20,752 nucleotides of DNA, taken from Methanomicrobiales archaeon. Its GTDB lineage: Archaea > Halobacteriota > Methanomicrobia > Methanomicrobiales > Methanospirillaceae. The DNA lies in the NCBI GenBank assembly GCA_012798365.1, contig JAAZNH010000199.1, forward strand, positions 1 to 20,752, read 5' to 3'. The translations under genes and the position numbers were made by a program. Positions 6,546 to 13,747 of the stretch are shown one piece after another. The notes beneath the pieces are model-generated. The model saw only the letters and a program-made list of their open reading frames with translations, did no database searches and was not told the origin of the DNA. Each line of letters begins with the position of its first letter. Position 1 is the stretch's first letter.

Positions 6546-7097
6546 TTACCGGCTTTCAAGAAATGCTGCAAGCCGCTTGTCAAGCAGTTCCCGGCAGAAC
6601 GGACAGACAACCTTTTTCTTGCGGTCCAGTTCATCGAGCGTGTCGGGTTTGAACATCACGCATTCCCGGTCCGGGCAATGGGGCAGGCCGAGAAGATGCC
6701 CAATCTCGTGCGAACCTTCCTTGACAATCCGGTCAATGAAGTCATCATCGTTTCCCCGCCGCCCGTAATACTCATTGTTCAGGCGTGCCGTTGACACAAC
6801 CCCTGCGCCAACCGATTCCCGTGCAAGACCAAAAACAAAACTGTTGCCTTCCCGGAAGAGATCCTGGTGGACAACGAGAAGGATGGGATCCGTAATCTCA
6901 TGCCGGCGTTTGTACGCCTGGATGCTGTCGAGCAGGGCCTGTGCATCCACCTGTTTTCTGACCATATTCATCCCGGCGATGCGGACGTGGTTCTCCGAAA
7001 CCGAGGTCTTTACGCCGAGGACTGATGAGATGCACCGTGCAACCGGCATCTGGAGGCCGGCAGGCGACTGGGTATCCCAAAAAATATGGACATGCAT
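6546..7097 (-). CDS. amzA: Archaemetzincin, zinc metalloprotease
   Basis: 183 residues, normal family length. The archaemetzincin signature is complete: HEIGHLLGLPH (130-140) gives zinc ligands His130, His134 and His140 and catalytic Glu131; Cys141, Cys146, Cys165 and Cys168 (HC...EC...CPFC) form the second, structural zinc site of the family. These are cytoplasmic-type proteases without a signal peptide; substrates in archaea are unknown. I chose the ATG at 7095-7097. A longer frame to 7274 would overlap the UPF0146 gene and adds low-complexity residues absent from the family. It is head to head with UPF0146 with 17 bases between the starts. Confidence 0.93.
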   Translation of the reverse strand: MHVHIFWDTQSPAGLQMPVARCISSVLGVKTSVSENHVRIAGMNMVRKQVDAQALLDSIQAYKRRHEITDPILLVVHQDLFREGNSFVFGLARESVGAGVVSTARLNNEYYGRRGNDDDFIDRIVKEGSHEIGHLLGLPHCPDRECVMFKPDTLDELDRKKKVVCPFCRELLDKRLAAFLESR

Positions 7098-7114
7098 CGC
7101 TATGATCTGTTGGA

Positions 7115-7534
7115 ATGGGCTCCTATAAACATATTGAGCATCTGATCGGCGACTATATCGCTCACCATTACGCCAGAGCCATTGAGGTAGGTATCGGGAG
7201 GAATTCCCGCGCTGCAGAGATGCTCGCGCATGAAGGTGTCCTCCTCCGCTGCACGGACGTGAAGGACCTTGCATACCCCCCGGACCTGCATTTTGTCCGG
7301 GATGATATTTTTGATCCGGCTTTTTCTATCTATGAAGGTGCGGATGTTATCTTCGCGATACGGCCCGCGATTGAGATGATCCCTGCCCTTGTTACTATCG
7401 CTTCTCATGGTACATGCGATCTCCTTGTCTACCACCTGGGTTTTGAGATCTATGAAAACGGCGGGGAAAAAATCGATTGCGGGGTCATCCTCCACCGGTA
7501 TGTGAAAGGTTCAGAACCCGTCAAAAAGGGTTGA
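7115..7534 (+). CDS. UPF0146 family protein, SAM-methyltransferase-like fold
   Basis: 139 residues, matching the archaeal UPF0146 family. EVGIGRN (24-30) resembles the glycine-rich motif I of Rossmann methyltransferases, and Asp48 in CTDVKD sits where an acidic ribose-binding residue would be. The protein is too short to carry a full catalytic domain, so its role is unknown; family members are conserved in euryarchaea. GGA lies directly before the ATG, too close for a usual Shine-Dalgarno, and leaderless translation is likely. Its last 24 bases overlap the 3' end of rfcL on the other strand. Confidence 0.88.
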   Translation: MGSYKHIEHLIGDYIAHHYARAIEVGIGRNSRAAEMLAHEGVLLRCTDVKDLAYPPDLHFVRDDIFDPAFSIYEGADVIFAIRPAIEMIPALVTIASHGTCDLLVYHLGFEIYENGGEKIDCGVILHRYVKGSEPVKKG

Positions 7535-8935
7535 CTGGGTCTTTGCCGGAGGTTTCTTCTCAGCAGGATCTTCCTTTGGCCCGGGTTCCGGAGATAGTGG
7601 GAGGACTTCCTGGACTTTTGTGGGCTTTTCAGGCCGGGGGGTTTTTTCTTTTTTATTTTTCTTTACGAGATCGTTCTCTTTTTCTTTTTCCTTTTCTTTC
7701 TGCTTCACTTCCTGCGCGATCGCTTTCATGATCTCGGCGGAGCGGGCTTTATCATTGAGGAAGAAGTTCAGCTGGTCGGCATCAAATGCCATCTCCCGCG
7801 TATACATCAGGGGATTGTTTGCCACAAGCATAGATATGGTCCCAAGATAGTTCTCCCGCAGGGTATTCTGGGGCACGTGGATCATGCCGGCAACCTTGTT
7901 GAGCGTTGCAGTCCGGATTGCCTTTTGTTTCTTTGCAGTTGACATCTTCTGCCAGCGTTCCGGGGGCATGATACGGGCATGGATTCCTTTTGCACCTGCT
8001 GCATCAGCAACACCCAGGAGCATGAGCGCTGTTGCGTACCGCCAGAGCGTGTGATACTGCCGCCGGTAGGTATACCCGAGGTACTCATCGGCCCGCGAAA
8101 GGTGGAGGTACGCCTGGCCCACTGCGGCTTCACCAGGTAAGTGCTGCAGACTCCCTTCAACCCACTGCTCGATGGTTTCAGGAGTGTCATCAACATCGTA
8201 TGAGAGCCGGAGAAGCTCATCATCGCCGGCCCGGGAGAAGAGGGCCGTGATGAGTGAGAAGATGGAGACCCGTTCATCTTTCTGGGAGGTGTGGACCTGT
8301 GCATCGGTCAGGTTCTCACGGCCGATTGCAGACGCATACAGCATGTTCACGGCTGAACGGATGTCCCCCTCGGCACTTTCCGCAATCGCGTGGATGGCCG
8401 TCTCGTTGCAGGCGATCTTCTCAGCGGAACAGAGATATTTCAGACGGGGGGCGATGGAGCGGGCAGGGACTGCTTTAAACTGGACAGGTTCACACCGGGT
8501 GCGAAGTTCCGGGGAGAGGCCGTACAGGTCGTTGGCGATCAGGATCATGGGCTGGCGCGCCTGCCGGATGCATTCGATAATGGCTTTTGCCCCGCCGCGG
8601 TCCGCGTTTCCCTGGAGGTTATCAGCTTCATCAAGGATGATCAGTTTCCGGGCAGATCCGGTCAGGCTCGCAGTAACACTTCCGGCACCGGCGATCCGCT
8701 CGATGACTGCCGCCGTCCGCTGGTCGCTGGCGTTGAGCTCCACCACTTCCCAGTTCATGTCATTTGCAAGGGCAAACGCGGTCGAGGTCTTCCCGATACC
8801 CGGCTTGCCGTAGATCAGCAGGGGCTTTGACTTTCTTGTCCAGGTTTTTGCCCATTCTGCAATCTGGAGTACCGCAGTCTTGTTGCCGATGACATCCGCG
8901 AGGTGAGCGGGGCGGTACTTCTCTGCCCAGTCCAT
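7511..8935 (-). CDS. rfcL: Replication factor C large subunit (clamp loader)
   Basis: 474 residues from the ATG at 8933-8935; a TTG at 8941 would add two residues. AAA+ clamp loader subunit that, with RfcS, opens and loads PCNA on DNA. MDWAEKYRP opens the protein, as in other RfcL. Walker A GKPGIGKT is at 43-50, Walker B LIILDEAD at 98-105, and a LRTRC motif (144-148) is the counterpart of the RFC SRC signature. The helical collar region follows, then a Lys/Glu-rich linker (about 410-432), a Pro-rich stretch and the C-terminal QSTLFDGF (467-474), a PCNA-interacting peptide. The last codons of that PIP box overlap the 3' end of UPF0146 on the other strand. rfcS is not in the window. Confidence 0.95.
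   Translation of the reverse strand: MDWAEKYRPAHLADVIGNKTAVLQIAEWAKTWTRKSKPLLIYGKPGIGKTSTAFALANDMNWEVVELNASDQRTAAVIERIAGAGSVTASLTGSARKLIILDEADNLQGNADRGGAKAIIECIRQARQPMILIANDLYGLSPELRTRCEPVQFKAVPARSIAPRLKYLCSAEKIACNETAIHAIAESAEGDIRSAVNMLYASAIGRENLTDAQVHTSQKDERVSIFSLITALFSRAGDDELLRLSYDVDDTPETIEQWVEGSLQHLPGEAAVGQAYLHLSRADEYLGYTYRRQYHTLWRYATALMLLGVADAAGAKGIHARIMPPERWQKMSTAKKQKAIRTATLNKVAGMIHVPQNTLRENYLGTISMLVANNPLMYTREMAFDADQLNFFLNDKARSAEIMKAIAQEVKQKEKEKEKENDLVKKNKKEKTPRPEKPTKVQEVLPLSPEPGPKEDPAEKKPPAKTQSTLFDGF
7642..7700 (+). terminator. T-rich tract inside rfcL, likely terminator for UPF0146
   Basis: On the plus strand this stretch is runs of T broken by single C or A. It starts about 107 bases past the UPF0146 stop. 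The same bases on the minus strand encode the Lys/Glu-rich linker of RfcL, so one sequence may serve both purposes. The terminator role is inference from archaeal U-tract termination. Confidence 0.4.
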
Positions 8936-9082
8936 ACCCAACAGGTTGTCGGTGGATCAGATAAATCCAATGACTTGACCTGAGGGGGCAGCCGAAGATC
9001 GCCAGTAAATAACAAATAAGTTATCTCTGATGAAGTGAAATTAGGATAAACAAAATATTTTTACAATCCTTCAGGTGATGTC
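8936..9082. promoter_or_regulatory. Divergent promoter region between rfcL and mmp2
   Basis: For mmp2, AAAATATTT (9051-9059) is a TATA candidate about 28 bases from the start, and GGTGAT (9074-9079), complementary to the archaeal 16S 3' end, precedes the GTG start by three bases. For rfcL, AT-rich sequence around 9006-9022 could hold its TATA box. Nothing else is recognisable here. Confidence 0.45.
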
Positions 9083-10096
9083 GTGGTCCACAGCTGCTCC
9101 ACAGAAGCAATAGCAAAAGTCGTCCGGGAATACGAGGGTGTCAGGCGCAAACACGCCATTGGCGATATGGTCAAAGCCCTGAAGATCGAAGCACCCCATG
9201 TCCTGGCATCCTTTGGTGAGGATGCAGCGGTCATTGAACATCACGGTGAGGCACTCCTTCTTGCAGCCGACGGCATCTGGAGTAAACTCATGGAAGCAGA
9301 CCCGTACTGGGCAGGGTACTGCTCGGTCCTTGTCAATATCCATGATATTGCAGCAATGGGTGGCCACCCGGTAGCCATGGTGGATATCTTCTCAATAGCC
9401 AACACTGCAATACGCGACCAGGTAGTCAAAGGGATGCATGATGCTTCGGAACAGTTCGGCGTCCCGATTGTCGGGGGCCACCTGCATCCCGATGCACCCT
9501 ACAGTGTCATCGATGTCTCTATCCTCGGGTGTGCCCGTCTCGATTCCCTCATCTACAGCCATACTGCACAGGAGGGGGACAGCGTTATCATGGCCATTGA
9601 CCTCAGTGGCCGGGTCCACCCGTCCTGCATGCTCAACTGGGATTCGGTGACCATGAAATCCGCCACGGAAGTGCGGGCACAGATCGGGCTCATGAAACAG
9701 ATTGGCAGAAAACACCTGGTCACAGCCGGCAAGGACATCAGCAACCCGGGAATTATCGGAACCCTCGGGATGCTCCTTGAAGTGAGCGGGAAAGGTGCGG
9801 ATATCGATCTCGGGAAGATTCCCAAGCCCGATCTTGCAGCCAACAACATGACCTTTGAGCAGTGGGTGAAGATGTATCCCGGCATGGGCTTTGTCCTGAC
9901 GGCAAAAAAAGAGAATGTCGTGGAGCTGGTGAAACTGTTCGGCGAAGTCGGCATGACTGCAAAGGAGATCGGTGTCGTCAACGCAACCAAGGAGCTGCGT
10001 ATCCGCTATGACGGCAAGGAAACTCAGGTCTTTGATTTCATTAAAAATGGCATTATGCATCTCTGTGATGAGGACATCCCATGCCATGTGCGGTAA
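9083..10096 (+). CDS. Methanogenesis marker protein 2 (AIR synthase-related)
   Basis: 337 residues of the PurM/HypE/ThiL/SelD fold, matching methanogenesis marker protein 2, a family nearly confined to methanogens with no assigned reaction. The ATP-binding N-terminal half shows GEDAAVI (45-51), AADGIW (61-66) and VNIHDIAAMGGHP (84-96), the counterpart of the N-x-N-D-x-x-A-M-G motif. The C-terminal half has SNPGIIGTLGMLLEVSGKGA (about 231-250), as in AIRS C-terminal domains. GTG start with GGTGAT just upstream. It overlaps mmp4 by 16 bases, which implies coupled translation and a shared pathway, possibly coenzyme or cofactor maturation (inference). Confidence 0.9.
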   Translation: MVHSCSTEAIAKVVREYEGVRRKHAIGDMVKALKIEAPHVLASFGEDAAVIEHHGEALLLAADGIWSKLMEADPYWAGYCSVLVNIHDIAAMGGHPVAMVDIFSIANTAIRDQVVKGMHDASEQFGVPIVGGHLHPDAPYSVIDVSILGCARLDSLIYSHTAQEGDSVIMAIDLSGRVHPSCMLNWDSVTMKSATEVRAQIGLMKQIGRKHLVTAGKDISNPGIIGTLGMLLEVSGKGADIDLGKIPKPDLAANNMTFEQWVKMYPGMGFVLTAKKENVVELVKLFGEVGMTAKEIGVVNATKELRIRYDGKETQVFDFIKNGIMHLCDEDIPCHVR

Positions 10097-10845
10097 AACG
10101 CATCGGGATTGGTATTGAAAAGGATGCAGACAAGGTCCTGGAGAGTGCTTCCCGGCTCTCCGGGCGGTGTGAAATTATCTGTTATTGCCGGCCGGGGGTT
10201 ATCAGCAGGCGGGATATTGAACCCCGCATCCGTATCGCCGAACACCCCGCGCCTGAACAGTCTCTTGTCGATGATCTTGCTTCCGGCAGGATTGATGCCG
10301 CAGTCCGGGGAACGCTTCCCTCGAACTCCACGCTAATAGCCTTAAAAAAAGCGATGGGCGTGGATCATCTTGAACGCATTGCACTCCTGGAAACCGCCGG
10401 CGGGACAAAATTCCTCCTCACGCCGGTCGGGGTTGATGAAGGCTGGTCCGTGAGCGACAAGGTGGAACTGGTAAAAAAGGGACTCGTCATTGCAAAGAAA
10501 TTCGGCCTGCCGGAAAAAGCCGGGATTCTCTCGGGGGGACGATTCGGGGATCTTGGCCGGCACCATGAGGTCGATGCCAGCATGGTGGATGCAAAAGAAG
10601 TCGCCCGGATAACTGGAGCCGAGGACAGCCAGATCCTGATTGAAGATGCGGTTAAAACCTGTGGCCTGATCATTGCACCGGATGGGATCTCCGGCAACCT
10701 GATCTTCCGCACGCTGGTATTTTTGGGAGCCGGGCACGGGCATGGGGCGCCTGTGGTAAATATCCACAAAATTTTCGTGGATAGTTCGCGCGCCTCACCA
10801 AATTACACGAATGCGTTATTGCTCGCTGTATCTTTGTTGGAATAA
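10081..10845 (+). CDS. Methanogenesis marker protein 4 (MtxX-related)
   Basis: 254 residues, recognisable as the methanogen marker 4/MtxX family, with a phosphate acyl/acetyltransferase-like fold. Landmarks: AAVRGTLPSNS (about 71-83), GILSGGRFGDLGRHHEVD (about 148-165), and a C-terminal GAGHGHGAPVVN segment (about 218-229) resembling the closing region of phosphotransacetylase-like proteins. The MtxX annotation (methyltransferase) derives from its linkage to methyltransferase genes elsewhere, and the reaction is not established. The ATG lies inside the end of mmp2, so translation is probably coupled. No in-frame start further in is better supported. Confidence 0.87.
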   Translation: MPCAVKRIGIGIEKDADKVLESASRLSGRCEIICYCRPGVISRRDIEPRIRIAEHPAPEQSLVDDLASGRIDAAVRGTLPSNSTLIALKKAMGVDHLERIALLETAGGTKFLLTPVGVDEGWSVSDKVELVKKGLVIAKKFGLPEKAGILSGGRFGDLGRHHEVDASMVDAKEVARITGAEDSQILIEDAVKTCGLIIAPDGISGNLIFRTLVFLGAGHGHGAPVVNIHKIFVDSSRASPNYTNALLLAVSLLE

Positions 10846-10859
10846 ACTAAAGTCATAAA

Positions 10860-10898
10860 AATTGCGTTTTTTTGGCAAAAAAACGCGGAAATGCAATT
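10860..10898. repeat. Strong nested palindrome between mmp4 and the histone gene
   Basis: GCGTTTTTTT (10864-10873) and AAAAAAACGC (10877-10886) form a perfect 10-bp inverted repeat with a GGC loop. AATTGC (10860-10865) can alternatively pair with GCAATT (10893-10898). It begins 15 bases past the mmp4 stop and about 150 bases before the histone ATG. It could end mmp4 transcription, shape the mRNA 3' end, or bind a regulator of the histone gene. Confidence 0.55.
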
Positions 10899-10995
10899 AA
10901 AAAATATTCTGCGAAATTCTGGACTCCGTTTTTTACTTGCGTTGCAGGAAATCGCCCAAACCCGTATTGCTGGGCAAATCGGGACTTTTTCCCAC

Positions 10996-11035
10996 AAAGT
11001 ATTTATATATATCAATTTGACTTGTAAAATGAGGT
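10996..11035 (+). promoter_or_regulatory. BRE/TATA and Shine-Dalgarno of the histone gene
   Basis: ACAAAG followed by TTTATATATAT (11002-11012) is a strong BRE-TATA pair, the best promoter in the window. Transcription would start around 11033, giving a very short leader. GAGGT at 11031-11035 is seven bases before the ATG. Confidence 0.75.
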
Positions 11036-11042
11036 TTAAAAC

Positions 11043-11249
11043 ATGGCAGATTTACCAATTGCCGCAGTTGTGAGGATTGCAAAGAAGAACGGAGCCGAAA
11101 GGGTGGGAAGCGATGCAGCTGAAGCCCTTGTTGCAAAGGCAGAAAAGTACATCGCCCAGCTGACCAAGGAAGCAAACAAGCTTGCCGAGCACGCTGGCAG
11201 AAAGACCATCAAGAAAGAAGATGTTGACCTGGCTGCAAAGTCCAACTAA
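11043..11249 (+). CDS. Archaeal histone
   Basis: 68 residues, the whole length of a single histone fold as in HMf/HTa-type archaeal histones, with no tails. The three helices correspond to about 2-12, 20-48 and 55-66. It opens with LPIAAVVRIAKKNGAERVG, typical of family members, with the loop residues R19-R20 area and KTIKKEDVDLA (54-64) at the second DNA-binding loop. It dimerises and polymerises to wrap DNA. Strong promoter and ribosome site imply high expression. It is a separate transcript from the mmp genes. Confidence 0.97.
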   Translation: MADLPIAAVVRIAKKNGAERVGSDAAEALVAKAEKYIAQLTKEANKLAEHAGRKTIKKEDVDLAAKSN

Positions 11250-11253
11250 TCAA

Positions 11254-11275
11254 CATTTTTCTTTGAATTTTACTC
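11254..11275 (+). terminator. T-rich terminator of the histone gene
   Basis: ATTTTTCTTTGAATTTTACTC directly follows the histone stop, a typical archaeal U-tract terminator for a highly expressed gene. Confidence 0.55.
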
Positions 11276-11346
11276 TCTTCTTCCGGGTTTCCGGTAACCG
11301 TTTACCGCGATGGACTCATATCCTTTGCAGGCAATAACCGGTATAG

Positions 11347-11862
11347 ATGCTAAACAATCTGCCAGGAGCCGGCGGCAACCCGGCTGCTGAAGAATTCATG
11401 GATACTCTCCTGCGCCTTTTCAATAAGGCTGCACTCATCGAGCGTGAACCGGTGGATACCGGTGACGGGATCCTTCTCTATACATCAGAGGTTCACCTCA
11501 TTGACATGGCCGGACGGTACCCGGACGAGAACCTGTCATCGATCGCGTCCCGCCTTGGGGTCACCAAGGGAGCCGTATCCCAGACGGTAAAGAAGCTTGA
11601 GGAGAAGGGATACCTGGAGCGAATCAATCCGGAAGGAAATAACAAGACCGTCTTCATCAGGTTAACGCAGGCCGGTCTGCGTGCCTTCGAATGGCACCGG
11701 GCGTACCATGCAGTTGTCAATGAGCGCATTACCCTTGAGATCACCTCGCTTGGGAGAACGGATTGTGAAACCATGATCGCCATCCTTGGCCAGATCCAGA
11801 AGATCTTTGACGATTGCCCCCGTACCCGCGAACAGGTTACCCGGCGCATGAAGGGCAGATAA
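11347..11862 (+). CDS. MarR family transcriptional regulator
   Basis: 171 residues with the MarR winged-helix layout: an N-terminal dimerisation helix (13-33), the helix-turn-helix LSSIASRLGVTKGAVSQTVKKLEEKGYL (63-90) and a wing (91-107) with NNKTVFIRLT. The C-terminal helices (110-165) complete the dimer interface. The recognition helix reads KGAVSQTVKKLE. A 25-bp palindrome of MarR-operator type sits 29 bases downstream, before the GNAT gene, so that gene is the likely target. The ATG start has a weak ribosome site. An imperfect dyad CGGTAA/TTACCG (11292-11307) upstream is unlike that operator. Confidence 0.92.
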   Translation: MLNNLPGAGGNPAAEEFMDTLLRLFNKAALIEREPVDTGDGILLYTSEVHLIDMAGRYPDENLSSIASRLGVTKGAVSQTVKKLEEKGYLERINPEGNNKTVFIRLTQAGLRAFEWHRAYHAVVNERITLEITSLGRTDCETMIAILGQIQKIFDDCPRTREQVTRRMKGR

Positions 11863-11891
11863 CAACGGATCCGGCCCGCAGGATTGCCATT

Positions 11892-11916
11892 AAATAGTTT
11901 AGTTGCTATACTATTT
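11892..11916. promoter_or_regulatory. MarR-type operator over the GNAT promoter
   Basis: AAATAGTTTAG and CTATACTATTT are inverted copies with 10 of 11 positions matching around a TTG centre. The core, TAGTTGCTATACTA, is very like the TAGTTG...CAACTA sites bound by many MarR proteins. It overlaps the likely TATA element (TTAAATA, 11890-11896), so binding would block transcription of the acetyltransferase gene 20 bases further on. Confidence 0.7.
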
Positions 11917-11937
11917 GGTACACAAACGTGAGTGCCT

Positions 11938-12441
11938 ATGAGCCAATGCCCGGATATTACCTTCAGCCCGATTTCAGAAACAGATAAAGAACCTGTCATC
12001 GACCTCTTCAATTACTATATTGAGAATAGTTTCGCAGCATACCCGGAAGAGAAAGTCCCCTACGAATTCTTCTGTCTGCTGCTCGAAACGTGCCGGCACT
12101 ACCCCTCCGTTGCCGCACGACAGGCCGATGGCACGCTTGTGGGTTTTGGCCTGCTCCGGGCCCACAACCCGATGCAGGCATTCCGGCACACTGCCGAGAT
12201 AACCTGTTTCATCCACCCGGATCTGACAGGAAAAGGAATCGGGACCAGGATGCTCGAACTGCTGGAAAACGCGGGAAAAGCAAAGGGCATTACAACGATC
12301 CTTGCCAGCATCTCTTCACTGAATGACGGGAGTATCCGGTTCCACGGCACCCATGGATTCAGGGAATGCGGAAGGTTTGTCCGGGTCGGGATGAAAAAAG
12401 GAACGGTATTCGATACCGTCTGGTTGCAGAAGTTCCTCTGA
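11938..12441 (+). CDS. GNAT acetyltransferase (phosphinothricin acetyltransferase-like)
   Basis: 167 residues from the ATG at 11938; a GTG at 11932 would add two. It has the GNAT acetyl-CoA loop in HPDLTGKGIGTRMLELLENA (93-112), where Q/R-x-x-G-x-G appears as TGKGIG, and the C-terminal RFHGTHGFRECGRF (134-147), the usual PAT-like closing strand. Family members N-acetylate small amino-group substrates such as amino acid analogues or methionine sulfoximine. It is not a histone-type acetyltransferase as far as sequence shows. The MarR operator lies in its promoter, suggesting substrate- or drug-induced expression. It converges on hisB with a seven-base gap. Confidence 0.88.
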   Translation: MSQCPDITFSPISETDKEPVIDLFNYYIENSFAAYPEEKVPYEFFCLLLETCRHYPSVAARQADGTLVGFGLLRAHNPMQAFRHTAEITCFIHPDLTGKGIGTRMLELLENAGKAKGITTILASISSLNDGSIRFHGTHGFRECGRFVRVGMKKGTVFDTVWLQKFL

Positions 12442-12448
12442 ACCGCGA

Positions 12449-13030
12449 TCAGAACTTCCCTTTTGTACTCCGGACCACTTTTTTATCGCCAGTAATCGCA
12501 AGGGCCTGGCCAAGCGCAATACCAAATGCTTTGAACGCTGCCTCGCACTTGTGATGATCATTCCGGCCGGAGAACGTTATGTGAGCCGTTATGCCGGCGC
12601 GGGTGCAGAAGGAATAGAAAAAGTGCTCGAAAATATCCGCGGGGATGGTCCCCACCGTCCGGCTGCCAAACGAACCGGTGAAGACGAGATACCCCCGGCC
12701 ACCACAGTCAAGGGCAACCTGGGCAAGAGACTCGTCCATCGGGATGATGGCGTGAGAAAACCGCTGGATCCCGCGCCCCTCCCCGATCACCTGTTTTATC
12801 GCATCACCGAGGACTATGCCGATATCTTCGATTGTATGGTGACAGTCGATATGCAGATCGCCTTGTGCAGCGCAGGTGAAATCAAATCCGCCATGCTTTG
12901 CCATGGAGGTCAGCATGTGGTCAAAGAACGGAACACCGCTTTCCACGGATACATCGCCCTTCCCATCAGGATTTATCCGGATTACGATCTTGGTTTCCTT
13001 TGTTGCACGTTTCACTTCAACGACTCTCAT
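12449..13030 (-). CDS. hisB: Imidazoleglycerol-phosphate dehydratase
   Basis: 193 residues, the monofunctional archaeal length. It removes water from imidazole glycerol phosphate, the sixth step of histidine synthesis. All manganese ligands are visible: FFDHML (35-40) with His38, HHTIED (64-69) with His64, His65 and Glu68, His136 in FEHFF, and DHHKCE (158-163) with His159, His160 and Glu163. GGAGGAG at about 13036-13042 gives a strong ribosome site. The start overlaps the hisA stop by ATGA (13027-13030), so the two are translationally coupled. Last gene of the mat-hisG-hisA-hisB unit. Confidence 0.97.
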   Translation of the reverse strand: MRVVEVKRATKETKIVIRINPDGKGDVSVESGVPFFDHMLTSMAKHGGFDFTCAAQGDLHIDCHHTIEDIGIVLGDAIKQVIGEGRGIQRFSHAIIPMDESLAQVALDCGGRGYLVFTGSFGSRTVGTIPADIFEHFFYSFCTRAGITAHITFSGRNDHHKCEAAFKAFGIALGQALAITGDKKVVRSTKGKF

Positions 13031-13737
13031 AATGACTCCTCCAGTGCATCTTTCAGCAGGATCTTCCCGCTGTATAATGCGGAACCGAGAACTGCACCGG
13101 ACGCCCCGGCATTTTTTACGAGTGCAACATCCATCCTGCTGGATACACCCCCGGCAACCACAACCGGGATTCCGACATGATCAATCAGTCGTTTTACCGG
13201 TTCGAACCGCACGCCCTGCTGCAATCCTTCCACATCCACATTCGTGTAAAGCAGGGAACCGGCACCGAGGTCCTCGAACCGTTTTGCCCATTCAAGGTAG
13301 TCCCCGGCCGTCTCCTGCCAGCCATGAACCGCTATCTGCCCGCCTTTTGCATCAACCCCGGGCATGATCCGTTCCCTGCCGAATTCCCGGGAAAGGGTCC
13401 GGATACAGGAAGGATCCTGCGTAGCGAGCGTGGAGATGATGACCCTGTCGACACCGGTCTCCAGCCACTGGCGGGCATCCTCAACGGAGCGGATACCCCC
13501 GCCAAGTTCAATTTCCACACCGGTCTTTTTGACCAGTTCCGTAATCAGGCCGGCATTTTTTGAGGACGTCCCGAATGCCCCGTCGAGGTTCACGACATGG
13601 AGGGCTTCGGCACCTTCATTCAGCCATCTCGTTGCACAGGAAAGGGGATCTCCATAGGCTGTTGCACTCTCCCGCCTGCCCTGTACGAGCTGGACGCACC
13701 GGCCCCCGAGGATATCAACAGCAGGAAAAATTTTCAT
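13027..13737 (-). CDS. hisA: ProFAR isomerase (HisA)
   Basis: 236-residue TIM barrel that opens the ribose ring of ProFAR to PRFAR. Catalytic Asp8 is in FPAVDILGG, and the second acid is Asp129 in MPGVDAKGG. Phosphate-binding GGGIRS (79-84) and AGGVSS (195-200) mark the two half-barrels. Length and motifs fit HisA rather than the related HisF. It starts 10 bases after the hisG stop. Confidence 0.95.
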   Translation of the reverse strand: MKIFPAVDILGGRCVQLVQGRRESATAYGDPLSCATRWLNEGAEALHVVNLDGAFGTSSKNAGLITELVKKTGVEIELGGGIRSVEDARQWLETGVDRVIISTLATQDPSCIRTLSREFGRERIMPGVDAKGGQIAVHGWQETAGDYLEWAKRFEDLGAGSLLYTNVDVEGLQQGVRFEPVKRLIDHVGIPVVVAGGVSSRMDVALVKNAGASGAVLGSALYSGKILLKDALEESL

Positions 13738-13747
13738 GGGTATTGTC

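Noticed and set aside
9028..9033. TGATGA, a C-box-like motif suggesting a C/D guide RNA
   Set aside because: No properly placed D box (CTGA) or second pair follows within the usual distance.
10891..11073. Small plus-strand frame running into the histone gene
   Set aside because: It overlaps the histone promoter and start in another frame and lacks a family or ribosome site.
4875..12441. The idea that histone, GNAT and deacetylase-family genes in this window form a chromatin acetylation system
   Set aside because: The histone has no tails, the GNAT looks like a small-molecule acetyltransferase under MarR control, and the three genes are in separate units. Shared location is weak evidence.
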